Below are positions 51,445 to 60,894 of a DNA stretch of 64,000 nt, one piece after another (positions within the stretch are counted from its first letter, which is position 1; each line of letters opens with the position of its first letter). The position numbers were made by a program, and so were the translations under genes. The notes below the pieces were generated by a model. That model saw nothing but the letters and a program-made list of their open reading frames with translations. It searched no databases and was not told where the DNA came from. The stretch comes from Sulfuritalea sp. (GTDB taxonomy: Bacteria; Pseudomonadota; Gammaproteobacteria; Burkholderiales; Rhodocyclaceae), in NCBI GenBank assembly GCA_022842325.1, contig JALHPU010000019.1, positions 1 through 64,000 of the forward strand, read 5' to 3'.

Positions 51445-52422
51445 ATGAAACTCGTGCTCGCCCCGATGGAAGGCCTCGCTGACGACGTGCTGCGCGCGGT
51501 GCTGACCTCGGCCGGCGGCTATGACTGGTGCGTCACCGAGTTCGTCCGCGTCACCACCACGCTGCTGCCGCACTCCTGCTTCACGCGCCTCTCGCCCGAA
51601 CTGAAAGCCGGCTCCTGCACCGCCAGCGGCACACCGGTGCGCATCCAGCTGCTCGGCTCCGACCCGGCGCTGCTGGCGGCCAATGCCGCGCACCTGGCGC
51701 TGCTCGGCCCATATGGCATCGACCTGAATTTCGGCTGCCCGACGCCGCTGGTGAATCGCAATCGCGGCGGCGCGGCGCTGCTCGACGAACCGGAGCTGCT
51801 GCAGCGCATCGCCAGTGCGGTGCGCGCGGCCGTGCCGTCGTCGATCCCGGTCACCGCCAAGATGCGACTCGGCATCGAGGACACCGGCCGCGCGCTGGAC
51901 TGCGCGCTGGCGCTGGAAGCCGGCGGCGTGCAGGAACTGGTGGTGCACGCCCGCACCAAGGCCGACGGCTACCGCCCGCAGGTGCGCTGGGAATGGATCG
52001 CGCGCATCCGCGAAGTGGTGAAACTGCCGCTGATTGCCAACGGCGAGGTGTGGAATGTCGCCGACTACCGCAGGATCTGCGCCGCCACCGGCTGCAGCGA
52101 CGTCATGCTGGGTCGCGGCGCGGTGGCCGATCCGCTGCTGGCGCGGCGCATCCGCGACGGGCGTGGCGACGATGCCGGCGCAGCCGACTGGCTGGAACTG
52201 CAGGGCATGATCGCGGAGTTCTGGGCGCGGGTGCAGGAGAAGCTCAGCCCGCAGCAGTCGCCCGGGCGGCTCAAGCAGTGGCTGGGAATGATGCAGCGCA
52301 GTTATCCGCAGGCCGGCGACTTGTTCCGCGCCATCCGCGAGGCGCGCCGTGCGCCCGAGGTCAGCGCCGGGCTGGAAGGCTGCGGCATGCGGCTGCACCG
52401 GTCAAACGCGCTGCCTCGCTGA
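51445..52422 (+). CDS. dusC: tRNA-dihydrouridine(16) synthase DusC
   Basis: 325 residues. TIM-barrel flavoenzyme beginning MKLVLAPMEGLADD, catalytic Cys98 in LNFGCPTPLVNRNRGG, FMN-phosphate motif MLGRGAVADP. The N-terminal EFVRVTTTLLP pattern points to the DusC branch. Reduces U16 of tRNA. Starts 31 bases after rlhA. Confidence 0.92.
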   Translation: MKLVLAPMEGLADDVLRAVLTSAGGYDWCVTEFVRVTTTLLPHSCFTRLSPELKAGSCTASGTPVRIQLLGSDPALLAANAAHLALLGPYGIDLNFGCPTPLVNRNRGGAALLDEPELLQRIASAVRAAVPSSIPVTAKMRLGIEDTGRALDCALALEAGGVQELVVHARTKADGYRPQVRWEWIARIREVVKLPLIANGEVWNVADYRRICAATGCSDVMLGRGAVADPLLARRIRDGRGDDAGAADWLELQGMIAEFWARVQEKLSPQQSPGRLKQWLGMMQRSYPQAGDLFRAIREARRAPEVSAGLEGCGMRLHRSNALPR

Positions 52423-52438
52423 GGCCGGGGCGCGGCAG

Positions 52439-52464
52439 GAAAGTCGGCACCGGCGAGACGGCGG
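52439..52464 (+). repeat. Dispersed VGAGDTA repeat after dusC
   Basis: AAAGTCGGCACCGGCGAGAC, a diverged copy. Confidence 0.6.
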
Positions 52465-52668
52465 CCGACGACTGACTCCGGCGCAGGGATTTTTTCGCCA
52501 GCCTTGTGTGCGCTGGCGCACAGTGTGTTTTCTCAGGGTCAATAGACTCGGCATCCAGGTTCGGGAAGTTCGTTTGCCGCCATCGGCTGACGGGCTTCGC
52601 GTCGAGTAACGGGAAGGATGCCCACGCCTGCGGCATCGCCTGCCTGCGCCACCATTCAGGGGAATTTC

Positions 52669-54789
52669 ATGAAGATCAAAATTTTGTCCGTATCCGTGGC
52701 GGCTGTCATCGCCGCCTGGGCGTCGCCGGGTTTGGCCCGCGAAGTGGTCCCCCTGTCGGGTCTGGTCGGTGCGGAAGGTTCGTTGAATGGCGTCGATACG
52801 ACGGCTGCCGGGCTATTGACCGTCGGCAACAACCAGAACATCAATACCAATAACGACCCCGGTGGCGCTGTGACGAGCAACATCAACAACGTCGCCAGCA
52901 TCTTGTTCGGTGGCGGTTCGACGATAACCGGGTTCACCGGCACGAACCTGATCAGGTTCTTCGACATCAGCGCCGGCGCCGTCGGGACGACGGTGAACTT
53001 CAACGGAGACGTGTTTACAACGACGTTCAACGTTACCGGGACCGGAACCGTGAATTTCAATGGCCACGTCAATCAAGCCATCGTCGCGGCCAACACCATC
53101 TTCAACAATGACGGTTTCATCAGCGTCGGGTCCGGGCGGATATTCAACAGCGCCATCGTCACCCTGACCGCGAATACCGGAACACTGACGCTCAATGGCG
53201 GCAGCAACGTCAGCGGCGCCATCGGCGGCGCCTTCGGAATCAAGCAAATCAACGTGGTCGGCGGCAACGCCTCGGTTACCGGCGCGGTTCAGGCACGCGG
53301 TTTCAGCCTCGGCACGAACACCCTGACGATCGGCGGGGTGCTGACCACCAATGCCGCGGGAACGATCGCGACGACGCTGGCAAGCGACACCGTATTCGGC
53401 AAGATCGTGGCCGGTACCGCGCTGATCAATGGCGGGGGCATTACCGTGGTGCCGACCGTCACCGGCGTGCTGACCAACGGCACCACCTACAAGATCGTCG
53501 ATTCGCCGGCCGGCACCAACGGGGCTCCGGTCAGCGTCATCAACAACAGCCCGCGCTACACCTTCGCCGGCGTGCCGACGACGCTCGGCGCCGTCAATAT
53601 CCTGTTGACCGCCGTGACGCCGCTGGCGGCCCTCGTCACCACGCCGGGCGCGGCAGCGGTCGCGCCGATTCTGGAAGTCAATGCTGCGGCAGGCTCCGAT
53701 TTGCTGACCATCCAGAACGCGATTGCCGTGCTGCCCAATGCGGCGGCGATCGACAACGCGCTGCAGCAACTGGCTCCAGGCGCCGCGAATCTCGCCGCGC
53801 CCTGGGTCGCTGGTCAAACCACGCGACTGTTCGACGATCTCTGGATGGCCCGTGTGGACGAGATCCAGAAGCTCTGCTGCAGCCCCTGTGAGCCCTCCCA
53901 GTCAGGTAATCCGGTCAAGGCCACCGAATGCAAAGGCAACGACAAGCGCAGCAACTGGTGGGGCAAGGGCTTTGCCAGCCAGGGCCGCCAGGACGACGTG
54001 AATGGCCAGAGCGGCTATCGCAGCGAAGCCCTGGGGCTGATGCTGGCGCACGACATACCATTGAACGCGGATACGCGCATCGGTCTGGGTGGCGCGTACG
54101 CGAACACCACCATCGACGGCAACAATTCGACGGGACGCACCAAGATCGATTCCTACCAGCTGACGGCCTATGTCAGCCACGCGCCCGGTCCCTGGTTTGT
54201 CCAGGGCGCCATCACCGCCGGGGCGGATCAGTACAAGGGCTCGCGCAGCATCGCCTTTCCCGGCATCAACCGCACGGCGAGCGCAGACTATTCGGGACAG
54301 CAATACAGCGCCGTGGTCACGGCCGGACGACATTACAACGTGAATCAGACGATCGTCACACCGCTCGCCTCGCTGCAGGCCTCGCGCATCCGCGTCGACA
54401 GCTACACGGAATCCGGCGCCGGCGATGCGAATCTGCGCGTGAGCAGCCAGGATTACGACTTCGTTCAATCCACCGTGGGAGTCAAGGCGGAACGGATCAT
54501 TCATGCCGCCAGCGGCACCTACTCCCCCGAGGTGCACCTCAAGTGGCTGCACGATTTCAGCTCGACGACCATGCAGCAGGACGCTTCCTTCACCGGCGGC
54601 GGCGCAAACTTTCGAACGCAAGGCATAAAGCAGGATCGCGAAATGTTCAATGTCGGCGCCGGCATCTCCTTCCTTTCCTGCAACTGCGGCGAGAAGGCAT
54701 GGACGGTCAAGGGGCTCTACGACTACAAGTGGAACCAGAGCGATTACTCGTCACACAAATTGTCGATCATGGCCAGTCGCAGTTTCTGA
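52669..54789 (+). CDS. Autotransporter-type outer-membrane protein
   Basis: 706 residues. Signal peptide ends near ASPGLA. A passenger of Asn/Gly/Thr-rich beta-helix repeats (about 25-340) leads, through a linker, to a beta-barrel domain (about 440-706) that ends in Phe, as outer-membrane barrels do. The linker holds a cysteine group (LCCSPCEPS...TEC), and the barrel has SCNCGEK. Cysteines are rare in autotransporters. It may display an adhesin-like passenger. Confidence 0.85.
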   Translation: MKIKILSVSVAAVIAAWASPGLAREVVPLSGLVGAEGSLNGVDTTAAGLLTVGNNQNINTNNDPGGAVTSNINNVASILFGGGSTITGFTGTNLIRFFDISAGAVGTTVNFNGDVFTTTFNVTGTGTVNFNGHVNQAIVAANTIFNNDGFISVGSGRIFNSAIVTLTANTGTLTLNGGSNVSGAIGGAFGIKQINVVGGNASVTGAVQARGFSLGTNTLTIGGVLTTNAAGTIATTLASDTVFGKIVAGTALINGGGITVVPTVTGVLTNGTTYKIVDSPAGTNGAPVSVINNSPRYTFAGVPTTLGAVNILLTAVTPLAALVTTPGAAAVAPILEVNAAAGSDLLTIQNAIAVLPNAAAIDNALQQLAPGAANLAAPWVAGQTTRLFDDLWMARVDEIQKLCCSPCEPSQSGNPVKATECKGNDKRSNWWGKGFASQGRQDDVNGQSGYRSEALGLMLAHDIPLNADTRIGLGGAYANTTIDGNNSTGRTKIDSYQLTAYVSHAPGPWFVQGAITAGADQYKGSRSIAFPGINRTASADYSGQQYSAVVTAGRHYNVNQTIVTPLASLQASRIRVDSYTESGAGDANLRVSSQDYDFVQSTVGVKAERIIHAASGTYSPEVHLKWLHDFSSTTMQQDASFTGGGANFRTQGIKQDREMFNVGAGISFLSCNCGEKAWTVKGLYDYKWNQSDYSSHKLSIMASRSF

Positions 54790-54820
54790 TCGCCATCCGG
54801 CGGCATCGCCTGCCGCCCAG

Positions 54821-54846
54821 AGGATGCAGGACAAGTCCTGCATCCT
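54821..54846 (+). terminator. Perfect hairpin after the autotransporter gene
   Basis: AGGATGCAGGA-CAAG-TCCTGCATCCT, 11-bp arms without mismatch, but no T run. Probably ends or protects the transcript. Confidence 0.5.
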
Positions 54847-55341
54847 CGGCGAACCTCGGATCCCTGGCCGCTCAGCCGAGAAAACGGCATTTGGATAGCG
54901 AACATCCGTTCCCGAACTAAAGGCATCCCGGCCAAAGTCCGCTTGCACTTAGTCTGCCGGCAGTCATGGACCGTGCGCTGCCGGTGACCGGCAAGAGCCG
55001 AGTAGTCGACCTGCAGTCGTGAAAAATCATCGATCCTGGTAGATCCTGAACGCCATCCATAACGATTGTTCTGGACTGATTGCGGAGACCTGCAGTTTCT
55101 CAGGCCAGTGGGCGGGATCGTGCCCAGAGACGACATTAGACGTATCCAACAGCGAACAATCGCCACTATGGTTTCGTTGGCTCGCCGATTCGAATAGATG
55201 TGGGAACTGGCAGCTATCAATAATGATTCGTGCCGCGCGATCTACCGACTAAAACTTGAACCAAGTGCGTATCGATTAGCCTTTTTTGCCGTTATTTAAG
55301 TGAAATCCCGCACTGGATTGATGGGCTTGCTGTTCGAGATA
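54847..55341. other. Gene-free stretch between the autotransporter and the AvcD-like gene
   Basis: About 500 bases with falling GC content and no convincing reading frame on either strand. It is downstream of the avcD-like gene. A small RNA cannot be excluded. Confidence 0.4.
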
Positions 55342-56937
55342 TTATGCAATTTTCTTTCGCCGTACCGTCTTCTGCACCTTAGGTTTGCCGGCGGTATTAC
55401 GTGAAACCTTTCTCGCCCGTGAAGTTGCATTTTCCGTCGCGCAAAGTTCATCGGTGTGCCGCGGGACGAGGATTCTTGGAATGGCTTCACATTTCAAGTG
55501 TGCCTCTTTACCGACAATCCTCTCGTTATTGATATATGAGCTATCGAACAACTTCATCCTAGGCCGCGCCTTAAGCCTATCCCAGTCGGCCTTTTCGAAT
55601 GATTGGCTCTTCTTGCGACGTATCTTCTCTCCTGCACTTAAGGTAAGTGAGAAAAGGTTAGAAAAAATTCTTGGGCCAACGCCGACGAACGGCGAGAAAA
55701 GAACCTTCTTGTCCGAGTCGCCGTCGTCAGGAACGCGTATTGCGTCGCCGTGCATGTCCTGAGCCTTACTTTTTGGATAGGGTTCGACGTAAACGACCCG
55801 CTTGATGCCGGATGCGATTATGTGCTTAGCGCAGTTGTGACAGGGATAGGTAGAACAGAAAAGCACCGTTTCCTTGGTGCTAATGCCGCGTCTTGCGCAT
55901 CCAAGGATCGCGTCCATTTCCGCGTGAACAATGCGTCCATATTCAGTGATGTCATTCAATCCGGAAGAATCAATATTGGCGAGCAAAGTTTTCAACGCCT
56001 TCGGAGGCAGCCCCTTTTTCAGGGCGTCAACGATTCCTTGTCTCTCCTTTGCGTTTCGATCTACGCCGTTCATATAATCCCGCCCCCCCGGACTATCTTC
56101 AATGCGGTTGGTTTCGGGGTCGAAGTTTGGCCAGTATGTCCCCCCACCTGGACAAGGACATTCGTTGGCACCGGTGGAAAGAATGTCTGTGTCCTTGGTA
56201 ATTACGGCTCCGACTTGTCTGGATAGATCCGCGCTCTTGATTGAAGCAGCGTAAGCAAGGTACATGGCGTACTCATTGAAAGTCGGCGTTTTAAATGGAT
56301 TCCCGAAAATAATGTCAAAGAAACGTTCGCAGACATTCCAAACCTTCTTGTTATTGCCACTTTCGGTAAGAAAGAAGTCGGCAAGATGAAACGCGTCTCT
56401 TGTATTCTGACCGTGCCCGATCTTCTCGTCTTTGTCTCTGTCGATAAGTCGATCTCGCTTGGCCTGATCGCTAATTAGGCAGTGATCTCGAAGGAAGTGC
56501 TCTCTGCTCTTCTCCGACGAATGCACTGCAAATAGGTAGAAACCCACGCCATAGATATTTCGTAGTTCCTCGACTTCTTCGGGGTGCTTGATTGAATCCA
56601 AAACATAGATCACCCGCTTGTTGCCATTCTCTTTTCTCACTTCCGCAATTTTCGCTGCTGCCAATTTTGCCAATATGGCGTTGTCTTTAGTAGCTCCTCT
56701 AAGTTCAGAGCCGGCGGTCATGAGGGTGTTCACTCGAACATACTGGTCGTCGGAGACATTATCAACATCGCATTGGGCGCGGATAATGTCACTAAGCTTG
56801 ATTTGAACAACTTTGTATTTGTAGTGTTTTGACAGTTTCTCGAACGTGCTGATTACTAATTCCCGATTACATCCAATTGGCCCAATAATGCCAAAGACCA
56901 TCTCGGATGCTTCTGTCGAATTTTGGCGAAAGGTCAT
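55342..56937 (-). CDS. AvcD-like antiphage deoxycytidylate deaminase
   Basis: 531 residues, the length and layout of the AvcD (DcdV) family. An N-terminal P-loop-like domain (VFGIIGPIGCNRELV, about 14-28) precedes a C-terminal dCMP/dCTP deaminase domain (about 215-420). Zinc ligands and catalytic residues are His338 and Glu340 (VHAEMD) and Cys366 and Cys369 (PCHNC). The known system depletes cytosine nucleotides on phage infection and is held off by a small RNA (AvcI) encoded nearby. The basic tail (KVQKTVRRKKIA) is unusual. The gene is AT-rich against its surroundings. The RNA partner is not identified here. Confidence 0.87.
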   Translation of the reverse strand: MTFRQNSTEASEMVFGIIGPIGCNRELVISTFEKLSKHYKYKVVQIKLSDIIRAQCDVDNVSDDQYVRVNTLMTAGSELRGATKDNAILAKLAAAKIAEVRKENGNKRVIYVLDSIKHPEEVEELRNIYGVGFYLFAVHSSEKSREHFLRDHCLISDQAKRDRLIDRDKDEKIGHGQNTRDAFHLADFFLTESGNNKKVWNVCERFFDIIFGNPFKTPTFNEYAMYLAYAASIKSADLSRQVGAVITKDTDILSTGANECPCPGGGTYWPNFDPETNRIEDSPGGRDYMNGVDRNAKERQGIVDALKKGLPPKALKTLLANIDSSGLNDITEYGRIVHAEMDAILGCARRGISTKETVLFCSTYPCHNCAKHIIASGIKRVVYVEPYPKSKAQDMHGDAIRVPDDGDSDKKVLFSPFVGVGPRIFSNLFSLTLSAGEKIRRKKSQSFEKADWDRLKARPRMKLFDSSYINNERIVGKEAHLKCEAIPRILVPRHTDELCATENATSRARKVSRNTAGKPKVQKTVRRKKIA

Positions 56938-57083
56938 TTGGTATGCCTCGTGGGTGGACTGAAGGGAAAGAATATTAGGTCGAGTTGCGGTAGGCGCTGT
57001 TCGGGAATTCGTTAGCAGCCAAAAGGGTCAGAGACATTTGACTTTTCGAAACAATTCCGACCCCCTTGGGTTACATGCCACGC
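56938..57083. other. Gap upstream of the AvcD-like gene
   Basis: About 145 bases holding the AvcD promoter, an inverted repeat (57023-57070) and no gene. It is the most likely place for an AvcI-type RNA if one exists, but I see no defined RNA fold. Confidence 0.35.
57023..57070. repeat. GGGTCAGAGACATTT-type inverted repeat
   Basis: AAAGGGTCAGAGACATTTGA facing CAATTCCGACCCCCTT. Relative of the repeat at 43073-43152. Confidence 0.65.
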
Positions 57084-57701
57084 TCACTTGTGGACAGCCT
57101 CGCCGACATCTTGATTTCCGCTTTGCTGGATTCGAAATGCAATGTACTCTTCAACCGTCTGCGGAAGAATTCCATCATTGAGTTGAAGCACTGCGCGGAG
57201 CAGGTATTCCCGAATGGCAGACCGTGGCATATTGTCGCCTGCGTTATCAATAGCCTGCTGGACGTCGCCGATTGCATTGACAAATGTGCGATGGCGTTTT
57301 GTCGCTCCATGCTTGTGAACAACAATCTCGTCGATTACCCAGTGCTTTGTCGGTTTAGCCGATGAAGAGCAGGGACAAATGGAGTATCGATCCCCCTGAA
57401 ATAGCTGGTCGCCTGTCCAGATGAAGGTTTGATCGCCTATGTTCTTGATACCATGCCGGCCCTTTGAAACGACGTGGCCTTTGTGAGCTGGGTTAGGGCA
57501 AGAGCAGTGCCGAGTGACGACGTAGATTCCAAATTTTTCGCCCAATTGCAGGTGATTCTCTAGCAACCGTTTCAGAGCAATCTGAGTACTCGAGTTCGGG
57601 CGAGTTGCATCCCAACCCATGCCACCGTTGGCATCTTCGACCACACCAACGACTTCAAGGACCTCTCGGCGAAGGTCGACAAGAAGGTTGATGATCTTCA
57701 T
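57084..57701 (-). CDS. Hypothetical protein with Cys/His clusters next to avcD
   Basis: 205 residues. N-terminal helices (MKIINLLVDLRREVLEVVGVV), then CSCPNPAHKGH (about 67-77) and CPCSSS (about 109), likely metal ligands. The C-terminal half is helical. No family recognised. It lies 25 bases after the lipoprotein operon and 146 bases before avcD, all on the minus strand, so it could belong to either. ATG at 57701 was chosen because the longer frame runs into the upstream gene. Confidence 0.6.
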   Translation of the reverse strand: MKIINLLVDLRREVLEVVGVVEDANGGMGWDATRPNSSTQIALKRLLENHLQLGEKFGIYVVTRHCSCPNPAHKGHVVSKGRHGIKNIGDQTFIWTGDQLFQGDRYSICPCSSSAKPTKHWVIDEIVVHKHGATKRHRTFVNAIGDVQQAIDNAGDNMPRSAIREYLLRAVLQLNDGILPQTVEEYIAFRIQQSGNQDVGEAVHK

Positions 57702-57726
57702 GTGTAACGGATACCAGTGGTTCGCG

Positions 57727-58365
57727 TTACTGTTGCTTCTTCGGTCGGTAAGGCCCGTCGGGTAATGCATTCGGGCCAAGAACGAACACCTGTTGATTCG
57801 CTTGCTGGGTGAGCGGAAGGTAGTTCGGTGCAATGCGTGTCACGGCGGCGTTAATGACCGCGCCAATCAAGACGGCTAAGGCGGACCCCGAGTTGTTGTT
57901 GTTCTGGGGAGAATACTGCATGGTCTTATGTTCCTTCCATATCTCTGTTCCATCCTTGCTGACCAAGCGGTAATCAAAATCCACGGTCACAGTGGCCGCG
58001 ATAAATAGGTATTGAGCATCCCATCTATTGATCTGCACGTAAAGGACCGCATCCGCTCCGAATAGCCTAGCTAGACTCTCGGTGGGTTCGTTGTGAATAC
58101 GATCGGCCTCATACATGCCCTCTTGCTCAAGGACATATTTGGTCGTATTGACTGGGAATACGTAGTAACCCTTTTCGGCCAAGGGTACGGGCAACGTTGA
58201 CAGGACGTAGTTGGGCGCGTCGACATCTAGTGATTTGTTAATCGTCGGGACAACCAGGATAGACCGAGGTGCCGCTGCGATAAATGCGCTCATGTCGTAC
58301 TTTACCGGCTGCGCAACGCAACCTGCCAGCACTAACAAGACTGAAAGCAAGAGCAGATTCTTCAC
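57727..58365 (-). CDS. DUF799 (GNA1162-like) lipoprotein
   Basis: 212 residues. Lipobox VLAGC (Cys16). The body matches the DUF799/GNA1162 family (SILVVPTINKSLDV, YYVFPVNTTKYVLEQEGM, LFGADAVLYVQINRW). Fourth gene of a lipoprotein operon; overlaps the DUF4810 gene by four bases. Probably outer-membrane; role linked to CsgG-like secretion. Confidence 0.85.
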   Translation of the reverse strand: MKNLLLLSVLLVLAGCVAQPVKYDMSAFIAAAPRSILVVPTINKSLDVDAPNYVLSTLPVPLAEKGYYVFPVNTTKYVLEQEGMYEADRIHNEPTESLARLFGADAVLYVQINRWDAQYLFIAATVTVDFDYRLVSKDGTEIWKEHKTMQYSPQNNNNSGSALAVLIGAVINAAVTRIAPNYLPLTQQANQQVFVLGPNALPDGPYRPKKQQ

Positions 58366-58724
58366 TTGGCTCCCCCCGTGCGTGCGGACTCTTGACGTTC
58401 AAGGTTTTTGATCAAGGTATCCATAAAGCCTTTGCTTTCTGGCCACGTATCGCGTTCGCGGGAATACATCCCTCTGGCCTTGACCGAGTCACCCGACTGA
58501 AGGTACAACGTTCCCAGTTCGGCATACAGACCCGGCGCCATCTTCTGCCCAGACTGGTCCATCGCTGCAACATGTGCCTCTAAACCAACTTTCAATTCTT
58601 CCATCTTGGTCTGGTCTTTGTACCCTGCGTAAAGCTTGGATTCATAGCCACCCCATTGATAAACCGGATTTGCCACACATCCACTCATGACAAGTGCGGC
58701 TAGGGCTATTGGGATATATCGCAT
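58362..58724 (-). CDS. DUF4810 lipoprotein
   Basis: 120 residues. Lipobox VMSGC (Cys16), then YQWGGYESKLYAGYKD and a TPR-like helical half (GLYAELGTLYLQSGDSVKARGMYSRERDTWPES) typical of DUF4810. Third gene of the operon. Confidence 0.85.
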   Translation of the reverse strand: MRYIPIALAALVMSGCVANPVYQWGGYESKLYAGYKDQTKMEELKVGLEAHVAAMDQSGQKMAPGLYAELGTLYLQSGDSVKARGMYSRERDTWPESKGFMDTLIKNLERQESARTGGAK

Positions 58725-58733
58725 TTTGATTCG

Positions 58734-59069
58734 TCACTTCACAATGAATGAGCGACTAACTCCGTCGCCGAGATACACCTTCTCGTCAAGCAGAATAGTT
58801 GCTCCGGTAGTCACGATAACTTTGTGCATTCCTGGTAGAACGCGCACTGCCGCGATTCCGTCAATAAAATCGCCCACGGAACCCAGGTCAAGTCCATCAA
58901 CTAGTACGCGGGCGGCATGAACAGAATCGCTTTGTGCCTTAAATGAAATCTGTGGACGCATGTCCGACACACTTTGCTTTTCGGTGGGTAACTGCGTACA
59001 GCCCGCCACAAGTAATGCAACAGCGAGAAAAAGCTTCAGGCTCAACGCAGCTAACGTCTTACTCATCAT
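58734..59069 (-). CDS. Small lipoprotein of the CsgG operon
   Basis: 111 residues. Lipobox LVAGC; mature beta-rich domain (ARVLVDGLDLGSVGDFIDG, MHKVIVTTGATILLDEKVYLGDG), recalling PEGA-like folds. ATG overlaps the csgG stop (ATGA). Confidence 0.75.
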   Translation of the reverse strand: MMSKTLAALSLKLFLAVALLVAGCTQLPTEKQSVSDMRPQISFKAQSDSVHAARVLVDGLDLGSVGDFIDGIAAVRVLPGMHKVIVTTGATILLDEKVYLGDGVSRSFIVK

Positions 59070-60073
59070 TTACCCCCGTCAAAAAGGACAATCACCTGCT
59101 CAGGCGTATAGCCACTCAACGAGCCAGAGACAACTGACGTGACAGACCCTTCATTGAGTTCGGTATCACCAAAGTTCGCATCTACACGTAGCCTTGCTAT
59201 CGAGCGACCGGGCAAGGTAATTTCCGCACCCGTCTGGGGCGATTTAATCTTTTCTCCTTGCGTTTGAACCGAGAAGATCATCCCGGGTTTGATTCCCTGA
59301 GCCTTACCACCGCCAATGAATACTTGGCTTCCTTCTGCTTTCAATATGTACGTTTGCCAAGGACGCGCGTTCATTTCGTTATTTAGCCGATTCACTGCCT
59401 CTGAGACTGCTTGGCGTATAGCTGCATCGTTAAGTGTTCCGTCATAAGCTGCTTGAGAACCAAATCCGAATGTTGAGGCAGTTTCCGTTGAAGCCTCACC
59501 GGCGCCGGATGTGGCGAAAAATACGTGACTGGTATTCGTATCCACAACACGCAGATCAACTTTCGCAAAAGCAACCTGCCGCTTACTGGATGAGGCAAAT
59601 CCTGTTTCGCCTAACGTCTTGCGTCCGAACTCTGTCAGCGACCCTATGATCAGCGAATCAACACCGATGAGGTTAAGTTTGGTATCGGTTAGCTTGCTCT
59701 CTGCCTGAATCCGCGTGATGTCAGGGCGCTCGAATACCAAATACGCACCCGACTCAGTAAGTGCCTTGCTCAATAGGTCAGTGACCTGCTTCCCTAATGG
59801 GTCACCATGCTGATCACGCAAAAGCGATCGGCCATAGTTGGTTTCGTTTGTTATCCGACCTAGTGCAACTTTTCGCTTCAACGTGGGAACTATTGGCGCT
59901 TGAGCGATAGCCGCTTGCTGAGCTGACTTCTGAGCCGGGATTGCCGGAGTGGCCTCCTTTTGCGCGACAGGAGGTGCCTGTGTTGCACAGCCTTGGAGCA
60001 AGACAAGCACTGAACACGAGATCGCGCCCAAGAAGAAACGCCACGAACTTCCGATAAAGGTCTTTCTCATCAT
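59066..60073 (-). CDS. CsgG/HfaB-family lipoprotein
   Basis: 335 residues. Lipobox LLQGC, a Pro/Ala-rich linker, then the CsgG core (KVALGRITNETNYGRS, TDLLSKALTESGAYLVFERPDI, IIGSLTEFG, LRVVDTNTSHVFFATSGAGEAS). CsgG forms an outer-membrane channel or assembly platform. First gene of the four-lipoprotein operon. ATG at 60073 puts the signal at the N-terminus. Confidence 0.88.
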   Translation of the reverse strand: MMRKTFIGSSWRFFLGAISCSVLVLLQGCATQAPPVAQKEATPAIPAQKSAQQAAIAQAPIVPTLKRKVALGRITNETNYGRSLLRDQHGDPLGKQVTDLLSKALTESGAYLVFERPDITRIQAESKLTDTKLNLIGVDSLIIGSLTEFGRKTLGETGFASSSKRQVAFAKVDLRVVDTNTSHVFFATSGAGEASTETASTFGFGSQAAYDGTLNDAAIRQAVSEAVNRLNNEMNARPWQTYILKAEGSQVFIGGGKAQGIKPGMIFSVQTQGEKIKSPQTGAEITLPGRSIARLRVDANFGDTELNEGSVTSVVSGSLSGYTPEQVIVLFDGGK

Positions 60074-60494
60074 GCTGAACGCCCTGAAATTGAAAAAATG
60101 AACATATGTCTCATGCCAAAAGAAAATCTCGGCGTGCAAGATTTGTTGGATAGTAACTCTTATCGGATTGTAGGTATTCTCATTTTCCCGCTGGGATTGC
60201 TCGACTTATATCTTTCGCAATAGCAAGGACTGCTGCGGGCTTTGGGATGATTCATCCGACTCTAAATTGCATTTGCGTCACGTCCCCTGTTGAGACGTGC
60301 GAAATTGGCGGCCACGATTCTGTGACAGCTTCTGGGTACGTGGGCCGAATAGTCGTCCGCAATGGAGGAACAACGGCTTTGTCCGCTTCTGGCCGGAATC
60401 AGCCCGCCAGCGCTATGCTGCATTGGCGTGGTCAATGGCTGTTGCCGAACGCGCCGCCACGCTGTCGCAGTTCGCCAACCGAAAGGAATTCTTC
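60074..60494. other. Gap upstream of the CsgG operon and of the MTH1187-like gene
   Basis: About 420 bases. AT-rich near the csgG start, then GC-rich; must hold both divergent promoters. No gene or RNA recognised. Confidence 0.4.
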
Positions 60495-60803
60495 ATGGTC
60501 TTGCTCGAATTTTCCATGGCGCCCTCGACCAAGGGGGACAGCATGAGCGCCTACGTTGCACGCTCGCTCGACATCATCGACAAGAGCGGGTTGCCGTATC
60601 AACTGACGCCGATGGGTACCATTCTCGAAGGCGAGTGGGCCGAGGTCATGGCCGTGGTGACGGCATGCTTCGAGGCGATGCGGACCGACTGCGACAGGAT
60701 CGGAACCCACATCAAGATCGACTATCGGGCGGGACCCGCCGGGCGCATGAGCGCCAAGGTGGATGCCGTCGAACGGAAACTCGGCCGCAAGCTGTCCACC
60801 TGA
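60495..60803 (+). CDS. MTH1187-family thiamine-binding-like protein
   Basis: 102 residues. MVLLEFSMAPSTKGDSMSAYVARSLDII and PYQLTPMGTILEGEWAEVMAVV are hallmarks of the MTH1187/YkoF-like fold. AAAGGA before the ATG; upstream frame codons are not conserved in style. Confidence 0.87.
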   Translation: MVLLEFSMAPSTKGDSMSAYVARSLDIIDKSGLPYQLTPMGTILEGEWAEVMAVVTACFEAMRTDCDRIGTHIKIDYRAGPAGRMSAKVDAVERKLGRKLST

Positions 60804-60814
60804 GACAGGGAACG

Positions 60815-60840
60815 CCGTGCCGCCGGCGCCGACTCCCGGC
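60815..60840 (-). repeat. Dispersed VGAGDTA repeat, diverged copy
   Basis: Minus-strand GGGAGTCGGCGCCGGCGGCA, intergenic. Confidence 0.5.
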
Positions 60841-60894
60841 GTTCGCCAGGGGGGACGCACGCCGCGGCTATAATCCGGGCTTCCGGAGGATTTC

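Noticed and set aside
54847-55341. tRNA or other named RNA in the gene-free stretch
   Set aside because: I found no tRNA arms and no T-loop consensus. Without a covariance search I cannot claim an RNA.
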